Below are positions 26,203-35,143 of a stretch of DNA of 46,405 bases, one piece after another. A program made the position numbers and the translations under genes. Origin of the DNA: Clostridiaceae bacterium (lineage in GTDB: Bacteria; Bacillota; Clostridia; Saccharofermentanales; DTU023); NCBI GenBank assembly GCA_012838135.1, contig DUPV01000050.1, forward strand, positions 1-46,405, written 5' to 3'. The stretch's first letter is position 1. Each line of letters opens with the position of its first letter. The notes below the pieces were generated by a model. That model was not told the DNA's origin and made no database searches. It worked only from the letters and a program-made list of their open reading frames with translations.

Positions 26203-27497
26203 TCAGGGGTAGGATACACTTGTTGCAACAATTTGATGATCGTTATTTTCTTCGAAAATAATTGTTGTGTACTCGGGATAGGGAATTGTTGTAATATTAG
26301 GATCGGGAAATGTCTCGATATTAGAAAAACTCTGGACGGTTCTATCTTCCGCAAATACTTTTGTTGTTTCAGAAGTTGGATAGTTGGCATTCTCATATTT
26401 GAACTTTGTTGGAGAAATTTCAGAATTCTCTGCAATTACTTTTGTTGTTTCAACAGTTGGATAGTCGTAATTCTTAGATTCGGACTTGGTTGGAGCAATT
26501 TCAGAATTATCTTCAAATGCTATTGAAGCCATGGTATATCTTGTTTCAGTTGGTGGAAACTGATCGGCTTTCACTTTTTGAGCATAAGTGATTTTAGGAT
26601 AGGAAAAGCCAATACCGATAAAAAACAGAATGAAGATGAAAGTTATGGCATACGTTAAATGTTTTTTTGCTTTTCTTGTTTCTTTGTTTTCCAGAGATCG
26701 TGCAATATTATTAATCCGTTTTTTTATTTCCTTAAAAGTACTTGAATATTCCGTTTGAAAAGTCAGGTGCTGTAAAATAACAGGACTCTGATTTTGACAT
26801 GGTGTTTTGACTAATAACGCAGCATATTTTTTGTAACAAGGTGTAGCTATCTTTTGTAAAGCATACTCATCAGCAGCATGTTCGGCATCAATTTTCGAGA
26901 GTTTGATTGCCCAGATAATAAATGGATTGTACCAAAAAAGAGCAAGTATTATGCATCGCAATAAGTTCCATAAAAAATCAAAATGAGCAATATGACCTTG
27001 TTCATGGGCAATGATCATATCAATTTCTCCTTGAGGATAATTTCGATATATATTCTCAGAAATATAGATTTTACTATTTTTACCGATACCTGTGCTGGCA
27101 GCACTCAGACAATATGGTGAAATGAAAATATTGTCCTTCAGCCAATAGCTATTTTGCTTAATATGTTTGCTCTGCCGGTAATTAATACATATAGCGACAA
27201 CAAATATAGAAATAGCAATGAAAAGATATAGAATTAAAATTAGAAAGTTGATCTGCTTAGATGAAGATGAATGTACTATGTTTGCTGTTGCTTTGACGGA
27301 AATATTAGATTGTTCGTATTCATATACGATAGGGAACGGTATAAAACGGATCGGTATTAGTAAGCGAATCAGTGGAAGCAACCATAAAGCGTATCTGGTT
27401 TTGGCGATATGCGCAGAAATTTGATTTTGCGAATGACAGATACCAGAATGATTAAAACAACGATCTGCCACCAAAACTCCAATAATTGTTGAGCCAT
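26203..27497 (-). pseudogene. M56-family (BlaR1/MecR1-like) membrane metallopeptidase gene with a frameshift
   Basis: The partner of BlaI starts at the ATG at 27497, two bases after the blaI stop. It reads AQQLLEFWWQIVVLIILVSV and then RKIKFLRIS, a normal first helix. Near 27403-27412 the frame is lost; the continuation, AKTRYALWLLPLIRLLIPI, is in the next frame and carries on to 26203. One missing base explains this. The long frame (26203-27474) has further helices, the zinc protease motif AHEQGHIAHFD, the third ligand region DAEHAADEYAL, and a helix near ITFIFILFFIGIGFSYP. There is no penicillin-binding sensor domain; instead a Thr/Glu-rich tail with an 81-bp duplication. It is either a recent pseudogene or a sequence error. 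Confidence 0.75.
26351..26512 (-). repeat. 81-bp tandem duplication in the M56 gene tail
   Basis: Two adjacent 81-base copies (26351-26431 and 26432-26512) encode two 27-residue units of the form NSEI(A/S)PTK...YPT.ETTKV(I/F)AE. The best conserved part is the stretch around ACTTTTGTTGTTTCA and GTTGGATAGT on the plus strand. The copies have diverged at about one base in five, so this is not a fresh duplication. Confidence 0.8.
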
Positions 27498-27499
27498 TA

Positions 27500-27874
27500 T
27501 CACTTTCTTCCCTTCTCTTCTAATGATTCAACCAGCTCGAGTAAAGCTTGCTGTTCTTCTTCAGTCAATGCTTGTTCAGGAGAAAAATAACTGATGAGCT
27601 GCAATAAAGAATTGGGTTTCACTTTATCATAAAAAGTTTTAGCTTCTGCTTGAGATGCTTCTTTTTTGGAAATAAGAGGAATATATTGATAGATATCAGA
27701 ATCCTCACATTTCTTGATAGCTCCTTTGGCTTCCAGGCGATTTAAAAAACTGATGACAGTATGCCTTTTCCATGAAGTTTCGGTTTGTAACTTTTCAGTT
27801 AATTGCCGCACGCTTTGCGGTGCCTCTTGCCACAGGCATTCCATAATTTTCCATTCAGCATCTGTTATATTCAT
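27500..27874 (-). CDS. blaI: BlaI/MecI-family transcriptional repressor
   Basis: This 124-residue winged-helix repressor is normally removed from DNA when its BlaR1/M56 partner senses a wall-active agent. The opening ITDAEWKIMECLWQEAPQSV is diagnostic for the family, followed by TSWKRHTVISFLNRLEAKGAI (recognition helix and wing). The Glu-rich C-terminal part serves dimerisation; the N-F cleavage site cannot be fixed here. The M56 gene follows after two bases but is frameshifted, so induction may be lost. No beta-lactamase gene is in the window. I did not find a clear TACAnnTGTA dyad in its upstream region. Targets are unknown. Confidence 0.9.
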   Translation of the reverse strand: MNITDAEWKIMECLWQEAPQSVRQLTEKLQTETSWKRHTVISFLNRLEAKGAIKKCEDSDIYQYIPLISKKEASQAEAKTFYDKVKPNSLLQLISYFSPEQALTEEEQQALLELVESLEEKGRK

Positions 27875-27998
27875 CGTTATTTTGAGCCTTTCTCATCATA
27901 TTTCCGGTTTTTTTGCTGTCATAATCTGATTTATAAGTTTTAGACATATTTTCTTCATCTTTTGTAAATTCGCTGTTCAGATCTTTTATTGTAGCTCT

Positions 27999-30158
27999 TT
28001 ACTTAATAGTGCCGGGATTTCTATTAATAATATACTTTTTCCGTCGGCAATTGTCTACATAAAGCCAGATGCTTAAGCAACAAATACTAATGATCATAAT
28101 CCCTATGCCGAGATTTTTACCCGGGGTATGATAAATCAGCTCTATACTATGTTTCCCTGTTTTGAGCGGGGCTGCCAGCAGATAATCAAAAGCGGTAAAT
28201 GGCGTGATTGATTTATTATCAACCCGGATTTCCCAACCTGCTTCAGCCGCAATACCGGTAAGCAATTGTGCATCTTCGGATAAGATCATTTCACCTTTAA
28301 TTCTATCAGGTGTGAAATGTGTTATTTGCAGGGGAATGATCGATTTTTCTTTGCAGAGATTAAACTTGGCTGTAGTTGGATATTCAGGTAAATCTTTTAC
28401 TGTCAGCAAAAATTTCCTTAAGTCTTTTGCTTGTGTATTCATGCGATCGACATCTTCAATGGCAAATACTAATGGTAAATAATTTGGATTTTCATATAAA
28501 GTTAATTTATCATAACTTTCAATTTTTCTTAGATTAAGATGCTCGACCGGAACAGGCTCATCTTCTTTTTGAATCAGATAACGTATGCTGAAGAGATTAT
28601 TTAAATATTTATTCGGTACATAATTTACACTCACATTTTCAGCATATACTTCCATACCGATATTTTGAAAAAAATCATAACAAGATTTAGACATCAACGA
28701 TGAGTAATAGCCGATACCGTTATAACCGTATCGTAATCCCTGATTATGTTGAGGAAATATAAATTCCATACGATAAAACTCATTATTCTGCGGAGCATAT
28801 TTTTCAACCAGATACTGCATTCCCTTCTCATATTTAATATAAGTTTCATGATTTGCTTTCCAAGTATAATTATGTAAAGTGTATAAAGCATTAAGAAAAA
28901 GCTCAGTCAGTAAAATAATTGCAAATATATTCTTTAGCCATAAAATTTTTTGTTGACGTTTTCTTTGAAAAAAAAGAGTGTTTTTCGTAAAAGCTCGATA
29001 AGCAAAAAGCAACATGACAAAAATGAATAAATAACTTTGTCTTGCCGGTAATTGATTAGGAAAATGCAAACCATGCCACACATAATCAAAAATATTGCAA
29101 TTGAAACTCAAGTAAGCGAAGAGGATAACTGAAATCAAAAGAATACTTTTGCGTTTTTTCTTATTGCTCAAATGGAACAGAATGATTAAAACAACATTAC
29201 TTAAACCGAAATAAATATTTGCTGCCTCATATGCCAATGAGATTTTTTGAAATGGTAATAATTTTTGTAAATAATCGCGAAGCGAATGATAAAATTTTAT
29301 CTTCTGCGGATGACCTAAATCAGAGGCAATAGTCTTTTGCAAAGCCAAATAGGTAGGAATCAAGGAAAAAGCTGTGAGACCTGCAGCCAATATTGAGGCG
29401 AATATAAATTTTATAAAATAGCTGAAACGTTCTGTCCATGAAACTTTTTCTTTGAACATGAGATAAAGCGACCAAAGGCAAGCGAATAGACATAACGTAT
29501 AAGCTAAATAAAAATTTGTATACAAAGCTAAAGCCAAGCTTATAACATAAAGTAGAAAATGACCCTTTAGCCATAAGCGTACGAGAGCAGCTGCCACAAG
29601 AGGCAATAAAATAACAATGTCCAGCCACATGAATTGATTAATAAAGGCCAGAGTGTAAGAAGATAGAGCATAGGCAGTTGCAAAAATAAAAGTATAGCGA
29701 GAAAGTTTAGCAAAATATTGTTTAATGAAATAGGAAAAAGTTAAACCTGCTAAACCGAAACGCAGCAGAACAATGAAATGAATACCCGTAATGCTATATT
29801 TTTCCGGTATAAGATGCAGTATCAACCAGAGCGGGCTATTCGTATAGTATGTTGATTGGGTTAATTGATTATAGCCAAGAGCACCGGTAAATGACCAATC
29901 GGATTTTACAAATATGTTCGGCCTCATTGCTTGCCTTAACATCGGATAATACTGAGCGTAGGCATCCATTGCCATTAGATTGTTATTACCGAACGGACTC
30001 AATCCGATACATATAAAACAAATAAACATAATTATCAAAGGACATAAAAAGCTCAATAAATGTTGTGATTTTCTAAAATTTTTATCATTAATCTTATTTT
30101 TACTCTTTAGCGTATTTTCATTTGTAACTATTTCATTGTTTCTAAGTTTTAAAAACAT
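27999..30158 (-). CDS. YfhO-family polytopic membrane protein
   Basis: The 719 residues carry a dozen or so hydrophobic helices (for example LLSFLCPLIIMFICFICIGL and VLLRFGLAGLTFSYFI), then a soluble outer domain, and a last helix (LGIGIMIISICCLSIWLYV). After the first helix comes NNLMAMDAYAQYYPMLRQ, with an acidic pair typical of GT-C type glycosyltransferase folds. The C-terminal domain contains RMEFIFPQHNQGLRYGYNGIG-like text of YfhO proteins. In Bacillus and Listeria, YfhO-type proteins glycosylate teichoic acids, so a wall-polymer glycosylation role is plausible. It is somewhat shorter than many (about 850). The ATG follows AAGGAG; two palindromes at 30213-30266 lie just upstream. Confidence 0.8.
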   Translation of the reverse strand: MFLKLRNNEIVTNENTLKSKNKINDKNFRKSQHLLSFLCPLIIMFICFICIGLSPFGNNNLMAMDAYAQYYPMLRQAMRPNIFVKSDWSFTGALGYNQLTQSTYYTNSPLWLILHLIPEKYSITGIHFIVLLRFGLAGLTFSYFIKQYFAKLSRYTFIFATAYALSSYTLAFINQFMWLDIVILLPLVAAALVRLWLKGHFLLYVISLALALYTNFYLAYTLCLFACLWSLYLMFKEKVSWTERFSYFIKFIFASILAAGLTAFSLIPTYLALQKTIASDLGHPQKIKFYHSLRDYLQKLLPFQKISLAYEAANIYFGLSNVVLIILFHLSNKKKRKSILLISVILFAYLSFNCNIFDYVWHGLHFPNQLPARQSYLFIFVMLLFAYRAFTKNTLFFQRKRQQKILWLKNIFAIILLTELFLNALYTLHNYTWKANHETYIKYEKGMQYLVEKYAPQNNEFYRMEFIFPQHNQGLRYGYNGIGYYSSLMSKSCYDFFQNIGMEVYAENVSVNYVPNKYLNNLFSIRYLIQKEDEPVPVEHLNLRKIESYDKLTLYENPNYLPLVFAIEDVDRMNTQAKDLRKFLLTVKDLPEYPTTAKFNLCKEKSIIPLQITHFTPDRIKGEMILSEDAQLLTGIAAEAGWEIRVDNKSITPFTAFDYLLAAPLKTGKHSIELIYHTPGKNLGIGIMIISICCLSIWLYVDNCRRKKYIINRNPGTIK

Positions 30159-30212
30159 CGTTAAGATCTCCTTGCAAGTAATAGAGCACGTGTACGAGAT
30201 ATGGTCTTTTAA

Positions 30213-30266
30213 GTAGACGCGCGCCTACAATCAAAATACATCAATTGTAGACGGATGTCTACAATT
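30213..30266. promoter_or_regulatory. Two related palindromes, GTAGRC-N4-GYCTAC
   Basis: Copy 1 (30213-30228) reads GTAGACGCGCGCCTAC, an almost perfect dyad. Copy 2 (30243-30266) has perfect 10-base arms AATTGTAGAC and GTCTACAATT around GGAT. Centres are 34 bases apart. They lie 55-110 bases before the yfhO start and about 165-220 bases before the resolvase remnant. They look like operators for a dimeric regulator, or parts of an old resolvase res site. Confidence 0.6.
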
Positions 30267-30430
30267 GGCTTTAGCTTAACATCCAATAACAGACTTAACG
30301 ATTTTTTCTATGGTTATTAACATATGTGAATGAGAATTATAAGTGTTAAGTTGTGACACATTTTTCAGACATCGTAATATCAGTTCTTTGAACGGTGTCA
30401 TATTATAGTTTCATTAAAGAAAGGAAATTA

Positions 30431-30654
30431 TATGAAATACGGTTATGCTATTGATAACGGTATTAAAATAGAATTTTAAACTTGGGATTATTAGATAATA
30501 GCTCGATCAGTACGCTTTTTAGAAATATGCTTTTAGCTTTCGCACAATTGAAAAAGATATAATTTTAGAAAGAACGCAGGAAGGTAAAGAGATTACCAGA
30601 AGAAATCCAAATTATAGAGAAGCAAAAAATGAAAATATACTTAAAAACAAATAA
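30431..30654 (+). pseudogene. Degraded serine resolvase / site-specific recombinase
   Basis: After AAAGGAAATTAT an ATG opens KYGYAIDNGIKIEF and stops at once; KYGYA is the usual resolvase start (KYGYARVST). Downstream, pieces in shifting frames read NLGLLDNSSISTLFRNMLLA, FAQLKK, then ILERTQEGKEITRRNPNYRE. These match the middle of serine resolvases (LG..DN....L......A.AE.E...I.ERTQEGK...R..P). The catalytic Ser region and the C-terminal HTH are gone. It marks an old plasmid, transposon or integron-like insertion. Confidence 0.75.
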
Positions 30655-30799
30655 GACTTGTTTTAATTTTACTCAAAACAAATTCTTATTCATAGGTTAC
30701 TGACATGTTTTATCGTACACAAAGAGGCTATTTATGTAAAGCTAAGAATGACTGTAATATTTTACATGGGAAATCGCATGTTTGACAAACGTAACAAAC
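30655..30799. other. Intergenic region between the resolvase remnant and phoR
   Basis: I see no open frame and no clear terminator for the phosphate operon here, although the phoR stop is at 30800 and the operon should end in or near this stretch. Confidence 0.35.
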
Positions 30800-32659
30800 C
30801 TAGATTTTCAAAATTACTTTGAAAGTGCTGCCTTTATCGGGTATGCTTTTGACACTGGCTTCGCCGTCATACAATAAAGCAATATGCTTGACAATCGATA
30901 AACCTAAACCGGTACCGCCCAGTATACGGGAACGGCTTTTATCCACCCGATAAAAACGTTCGAAGACTCTTTTGGCAGATTGCTCATCAAAACCATAACC
31001 ATCGTCCTTGACTTTGATTGTGACAAATCTTCCTTTACGCTTCAAATCAATCCAAATGTTACCTTGCTTGCGATGATATTTAATCGCATTTTCCAATAAA
31101 TTCAATAACACTTGCTTAATGCGATCACGATTAGCTTTAACAGGCAAAAATGTCGGATCATCACTCGGAATCAGATTAATTTGTTTTTCGCTGGCTTGTT
31201 CATCTAATTGAACCAAACATTCATCTAACAATTCAACTAAATCAAAATCTTCTAAATCGGAATCGGTATTTAAGCGTTCAATGTCCGACAGACGCAAAAT
31301 ATCATTGATTAAACGTTCTAATCTGGCAGCTTCAACATCAATTATTTCCAGAAAATTGTTAACCTGTTCAGGTGCGGTATTGTTCCGATTGCGCAAAGTT
31401 TCAACAAAACCGCGAATAGATGTCAACGGTGTTTTTAATTCATGAGTTACATTCGCCACAAAGCTTGAACGCAATTCACGGGCTTCATATTCATATGAAA
31501 CATCATTGAATAAAACAACTACATGATCTACATCAACCGGAGAAATCATAACTTGGAAAGCATTGTAGCGTCCGGTTACCTGCAATTGAAACTCTTTACG
31601 TACAGTTTTGCCATTAGCAAAAACCTTTTGGCAAAGATCATCTAATTTATCTTCATGTGTTAACAGTATAAAAGGATAAGGATTTTCTTCAGGATCAATA
31701 TCCCGATTGAATAAAGTTTTGGCATATTTATTGGCAAAAACGATTTGTAAGTCCTGATTTACCACTACCAATGGCTCCATCAGTGAATTAACCATTGCAT
31801 CAAGCCATGCTCGTCCAGCCTGCATTTCTTTGTAGTCCTGTTCAAAATTTGTTACAGTCAGATTAAAATTTTCGGCAAACTTATGATAATCAGCAAAAGT
31901 GTGGCGATCTTCTTCCATCCTGGCAGACAAATCTCCGGACTGAATCTTTGCCAAAACTCGCTCTAAATCAGCTTGATGTTTATCTTGCTTTTTGAATAGT
32001 AAGCTTAAAATTAAATTGAATGTCAACAATGCTACAACACCAATTACTAAGCTGGAAAGCGTAATTGTCGATCCTGCATTGCCTAAGATATCCATCAATA
32101 CGGCAGCCCTGACAATCATGTTATTGTGACTAGATCTAGCTGAAAAATAGAGGCGCTCAACAGATTCTGTATTTGAAAAACGCACATTAGAGTGGCTCTC
32201 TTCACCTGAAATCACACCCCAGACTTCAGGCCTGGCTCGATGATTATTCAATTTATCACCGGGAAAATTGCTGTCTGCAAGGACTTTACCGGTTTCATCC
32301 ATTACAGTAATTCTTAAGTCCGATGCTAATACATTGAAGGTTTCAAATGTAATACCAATCGTTTGTTCAAGTAACTCTTGGTTAACAAGATTATCTTCAT
32401 GATTGCTTTCTTTTGTAAGTTCCGCCTGACTTTTTTCCTTCGTCCTATCTGCCTCGTCAATTAGTGCAAAATCATCAGTTGAACCCGACTTTTCTATATT
32501 ATGACTTAATGCACGATCAAAAAATGATGTAACATTGGCTAAATAATTCTCGTAACTTTGAATAAGTTTTGATCTTAATTCTCGATAATTCAAAATTGAA
32601 ACTATGCTTATTGCTAAAATGATTACAATATTTCCCAATATTCTTAAGCGTTTTTTCAT
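30800..32659 (-). CDS. phoR: Sensor histidine kinase of phosphate response
   Basis: PhoR phosphorylates PhoP when phosphate is short. A first transmembrane helix is at about 9-24, an outer sensor region at 26-195 with LRITVMDETGKVLADSNFP (a PhoR-type Cache/PAS fold), and a second helix at about 200-222. HAMP follows (to about 275), then a PAS domain at 285-385 (MEPLVVVNQDLQIVFANKYA). The H-box is SSFVANVTHELKTPLTSIRG with the phospho-accepting His406. The ATPase part has NLLENAIKYHRKQGNI, DDGYGFDE and GGTGLGLSIVKHIA. Length of 619 residues is near that of Bacillus PhoR. It is the last gene of the pst-phoU-phoPR operon, 39 bases after phoP. Confidence 0.93.
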   Translation of the reverse strand: MKKRLRILGNIVIILAISIVSILNYRELRSKLIQSYENYLANVTSFFDRALSHNIEKSGSTDDFALIDEADRTKEKSQAELTKESNHEDNLVNQELLEQTIGITFETFNVLASDLRITVMDETGKVLADSNFPGDKLNNHRARPEVWGVISGEESHSNVRFSNTESVERLYFSARSSHNNMIVRAAVLMDILGNAGSTITLSSLVIGVVALLTFNLILSLLFKKQDKHQADLERVLAKIQSGDLSARMEEDRHTFADYHKFAENFNLTVTNFEQDYKEMQAGRAWLDAMVNSLMEPLVVVNQDLQIVFANKYAKTLFNRDIDPEENPYPFILLTHEDKLDDLCQKVFANGKTVRKEFQLQVTGRYNAFQVMISPVDVDHVVVLFNDVSYEYEARELRSSFVANVTHELKTPLTSIRGFVETLRNRNNTAPEQVNNFLEIIDVEAARLERLINDILRLSDIERLNTDSDLEDFDLVELLDECLVQLDEQASEKQINLIPSDDPTFLPVKANRDRIKQVLLNLLENAIKYHRKQGNIWIDLKRKGRFVTIKVKDDGYGFDEQSAKRVFERFYRVDKSRSRILGGTGLGLSIVKHIALLYDGEASVKSIPDKGSTFKVILKI

Positions 32660-32698
32660 AGAAAGCTCTCTTGAAAAATCTTGTTAACTCGCATCATC

Positions 32699-33499
32699 TT
32701 AACTTTCATTGCTTTCAGCAAAACGATATCCGACACCTCGTACAGTTTGGATATAAATCGGTTTAGAAGAATCGGTCTCGATTTTGCGACGTAATTGACG
32801 AATATGAACATCAACTGTTCTGGTTTCTCCACTATATTCATATCCCCAAACATGATTTAGTAAATCATCTCTGGTAAAAGCCAAGCCGCTATTTTGCATC
32901 AAAAATTTAAGCAATTCATATTCACGATGTGTCATTGCAACTTCAAGATCATTTACATAAACTCGATGTCTGGCATCATCTAAAGTAATCCCACCTATAG
33001 AGATAATATCATCTTCTGCAAACTCAGATTTACCGACAAGTTGATCAGATTTAAAAGTCTTACCTTCACTCAACGCCACCCTTTCCTTGCTCCGATTGAC
33101 CAGAATTTTCACTCTCGCTAATAGCTCTCTCATCCCGAAAGGTTTTGTTAAGAAATCATCCGCACCGACATTAAAACCTTCCAACTTATCTTTTTCTGTT
33201 GAACGTGCAGTTAGAAACAAGAAAGATGACCAGAAATACTTCTGGTTTTTCCTTAGAGCCTGACAAATCTCAAATCCATCTATGCCTGGCAACATAACAT
33301 CCAGAATAAACAAATCGACATTTCTTTTTTCCCGGCTTAATTTTTGAAATAATTCATCGCCTGATTCAACATGTAAAACTTGATAAGATTCACTTTCAAG
33401 GTTATATCGGACTAATTCGGCTATTGATTGATCATCTTCTACAACAACTACAAATGATTGATCACTCACTGCTGCCTCTGCCTTTTTCATTTGATTCAA
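32699..33499 (-). CDS. phoP: Phosphate regulon response regulator
   Basis: An OmpR-family regulator: receiver domain first, with the acidic pair VEDDQ, phospho-accepting Asp67 in FILDVMLPGIDG, TARS and the lysine of DDFLTKPFGMREL. The winged-helix DNA-binding domain follows (THREYELLKFLMQNSGLAFT, VDVHIRQLRRKIE, IQTVRGVGYRF). Length is 266 residues. The first ATG (33499) or the one three codons later (33490) may be used; either lies inside the end of phoU, so translation is coupled. With phoR next to it and a Pho box before pstS, the operon probably controls itself. PhoP of Bacillus binds TT(A/T/C)ACA repeats, as found at 38952-38990. Confidence 0.93.
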   Translation of the reverse strand: MNQMKKAEAAVSDQSFVVVVEDDQSIAELVRYNLESESYQVLHVESGDELFQKLSREKRNVDLFILDVMLPGIDGFEICQALRKNQKYFWSSFLFLTARSTEKDKLEGFNVGADDFLTKPFGMRELLARVKILVNRSKERVALSEGKTFKSDQLVGKSEFAEDDIISIGGITLDDARHRVYVNDLEVAMTHREYELLKFLMQNSGLAFTRDDLLNHVWGYEYSGETRTVDVHIRQLRRKIETDSSKPIYIQTVRGVGYRFAESNES

Positions 33500-34172
33500 C
33501 TTCTTTTCGGATTTCTGAAGATGTTATATACTCACCTTCAATAAAATAGACAATCCATTCTGCAATATTTTTTGCATGATCGCCTATTCGTTCCAAATGC
33601 TTACAAACCAATAACATTTCAACCATCGCCGGAGCACCTTCCGGATCAAGTTTCATTTGACGTACGAGATATTTCTTTAATTTGCCATAGAGCGCATTAA
33701 CACGAATATCCATCATAACTATTTGCTTTGCTTTGTCTAAGTTGCTTTCAACATAGGCATCTAAGACCGCATGAATCATCTTTAATGTATGTTCGGTCAA
33801 TTTTACAACATCATGTGGTACAACAACACTATAATTTTTATCATTCAAAAAGACAACATGTTCCGCAATATCTTCAGCATGATCGGCTACTCTTTCCAAA
33901 TCGGTAACCAGTTTCATATTAGCTGCAATATTACGCAAATCACTGGCAACCGGTTGTTGACGAGCTATTAACAAGATACATTCTTGAGTTATCTTACGTT
34001 CCTGATCATCAATTATATCATCACGATCAATGACTTTTGTTGCTAATTCAACATCATTTTCAGTTAAAGCAAGAACTGCTAAATGAATGGATTCTTCAAC
34101 ATCAGAACCCATACGGATCATGCTTTGATGTAAGTTTTCCAATTCTTTTTGATAATTTATACGTTGAGACAT
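33462..34172 (-). CDS. phoU: Phosphate transport system regulatory protein
   Basis: PhoU links the Pst transporter to PhoR and damps the Pho response when phosphate is plentiful. The 236 residues form two similar three-helix PhoU repeats: MGSDVEESIHLAVLALTE with RDDIIDDQERKITQ, then DIRVNALYGKLKKYLVRQM. Each has a metal-binding E/DxxxD stretch: TDLERVADHAEDIAEH in the first and KHLERIGDHAKNIAEW in the second. I use the ATG at 34172 after AAAGGAAT, not the frame opening seven codons earlier. It lies between pstB (64 bases upstream) and phoP (overlapping), the usual place. Confidence 0.95.
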   Translation of the reverse strand: MSQRINYQKELENLHQSMIRMGSDVEESIHLAVLALTENDVELATKVIDRDDIIDDQERKITQECILLIARQQPVASDLRNIAANMKLVTDLERVADHAEDIAEHVVFLNDKNYSVVVPHDVVKLTEHTLKMIHAVLDAYVESNLDKAKQIVMMDIRVNALYGKLKKYLVRQMKLDPEGAPAMVEMLLVCKHLERIGDHAKNIAEWIVYFIEGEYITSSEIRKEVESNEKGRGSSE

Positions 34173-34236
34173 ATTCTTATTCCTTTCTCCCATTTCAATC
34201 TTAATATAATCAAAATTCTACCAAGTTTTTCAAAAA

Positions 34237-35022
34237 TCAACCAAATTTTCCAGAAATATAATCTTCAGTTCTTTTATCTCTAGGATTATGAAAAACTTTT
34301 TCCGTAACGTCAAATTCGATCATATCTCCCAAAAGGAAAAAAGCAGTCATGTCACTAACACGTGCCGCTTGGCTCATTGAGTGTGTCACAATGATTATTG
34401 TATACGATTCCTTCAACTCAGTAATCAAATCTTCAATTTTATTTGTTGCAATCGGATCAAGGGCTGATGTCGGTTCATCCATCAGAATAACCTCCGGAGT
34501 CAGAGAAATTGCTCGTGCTATACACAGCCTCTGTTGCTGACCGCCGGAAAGCTTGGTCGCATTGCGATTGAGATGATCCTTCACTTCATCCCAAAGTGCA
34601 GCTTGTTTGAGCGAAGTTTCAACCACTTCATCTAAAATTTTGCGATCCCTGACACCTTGACAACGTAGGCCATAAGCAACATTGTCGTATATCGACATCG
34701 GAAATGGGTTGGGTTGTTGAAACACCATTCCAACATCAGTTCTTAATTGAACAACATCAACTTCTTTACTGTGAATTTCAATATCATGATGGTAAATCTC
34801 TCCCTCAGTTCTCACACCTTCAATTAAGTCATTCATACGATTAAAACAACGTAGTAAGGTTGATTTGCCGCAGCCTGAGGGACCAATAAATGCAGTTACT
34901 TTATTCAAAGGAATCTCCATATTGATTTTCTTCAAAGCGTGAAAATCCGTATAGTAAAGATCAAATTCTCTTATATCGAACGCATTGTCATTATCAGTTT
35001 TTACTTGTATTTGTTGTGTCAT
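34237..35022 (-). CDS. pstB: Phosphate ABC transporter ATPase
   Basis: PstB powers high-affinity phosphate uptake through PstA/PstC. Walker A is GPSGCGKST, followed by the family hallmark [12 protein letters not shown]. The Q-loop is [22 protein letters not shown], the signature [15 protein letters not shown], Walker [17 protein letters not shown] and the H-loop VTHSM. Length of 261 residues is normal. AGGAGT precedes the ATG. The 120-base gap after pstA is AT-rich and I saw no terminator in it. Confidence 0.97.
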   Translation of the reverse strand: MTQQIQVKTDNDNAFDIREFDLYYTDFHALKKINMEIPLNKVTAFIGPSGCGKSTLLRCFNRMNDLIEGVRTEGEIYHHDIEIHSKEVDVVQLRTDVGMVFQQPNPFPMSIYDNVAYGLRCQGVRDRKILDEVVETSLKQAALWDEVKDHLNRNATKLSGGQQQRLCIARAISLTPEVILMDEPTSALDPIATNKIEDLITELKESYTIIIVTHSMSQAARVSDMTAFFLLGDMIEFDVTEKVFHNPRDKRTEDYISGKFG

Positions 35023-35143
35023 TTAAATAATTACTCCTTCAATAACAACTTTAGAATAACTTTTATGTTAAGTGAAATCAAATTCTATTATTGTATTTGC
35101 CACCTAAATTGAGGATTATAAAATCCTTATTTAAAATTTAAAC

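Noticed and set aside
27875-27998. BlaI operator upstream of blaI
   Set aside because: Several TGTA and TACA half-sites occur by chance in this AT-rich DNA, but no proper dyad is present.
30213-30266. Assignment of the palindromes as classic BlaI operators
   Set aside because: BlaI/MecI dyads have TACAnnTGTA order; here the half-sites face the other way (TGTAGAC...GTCTACA). Left as candidate operators of unknown regulator.
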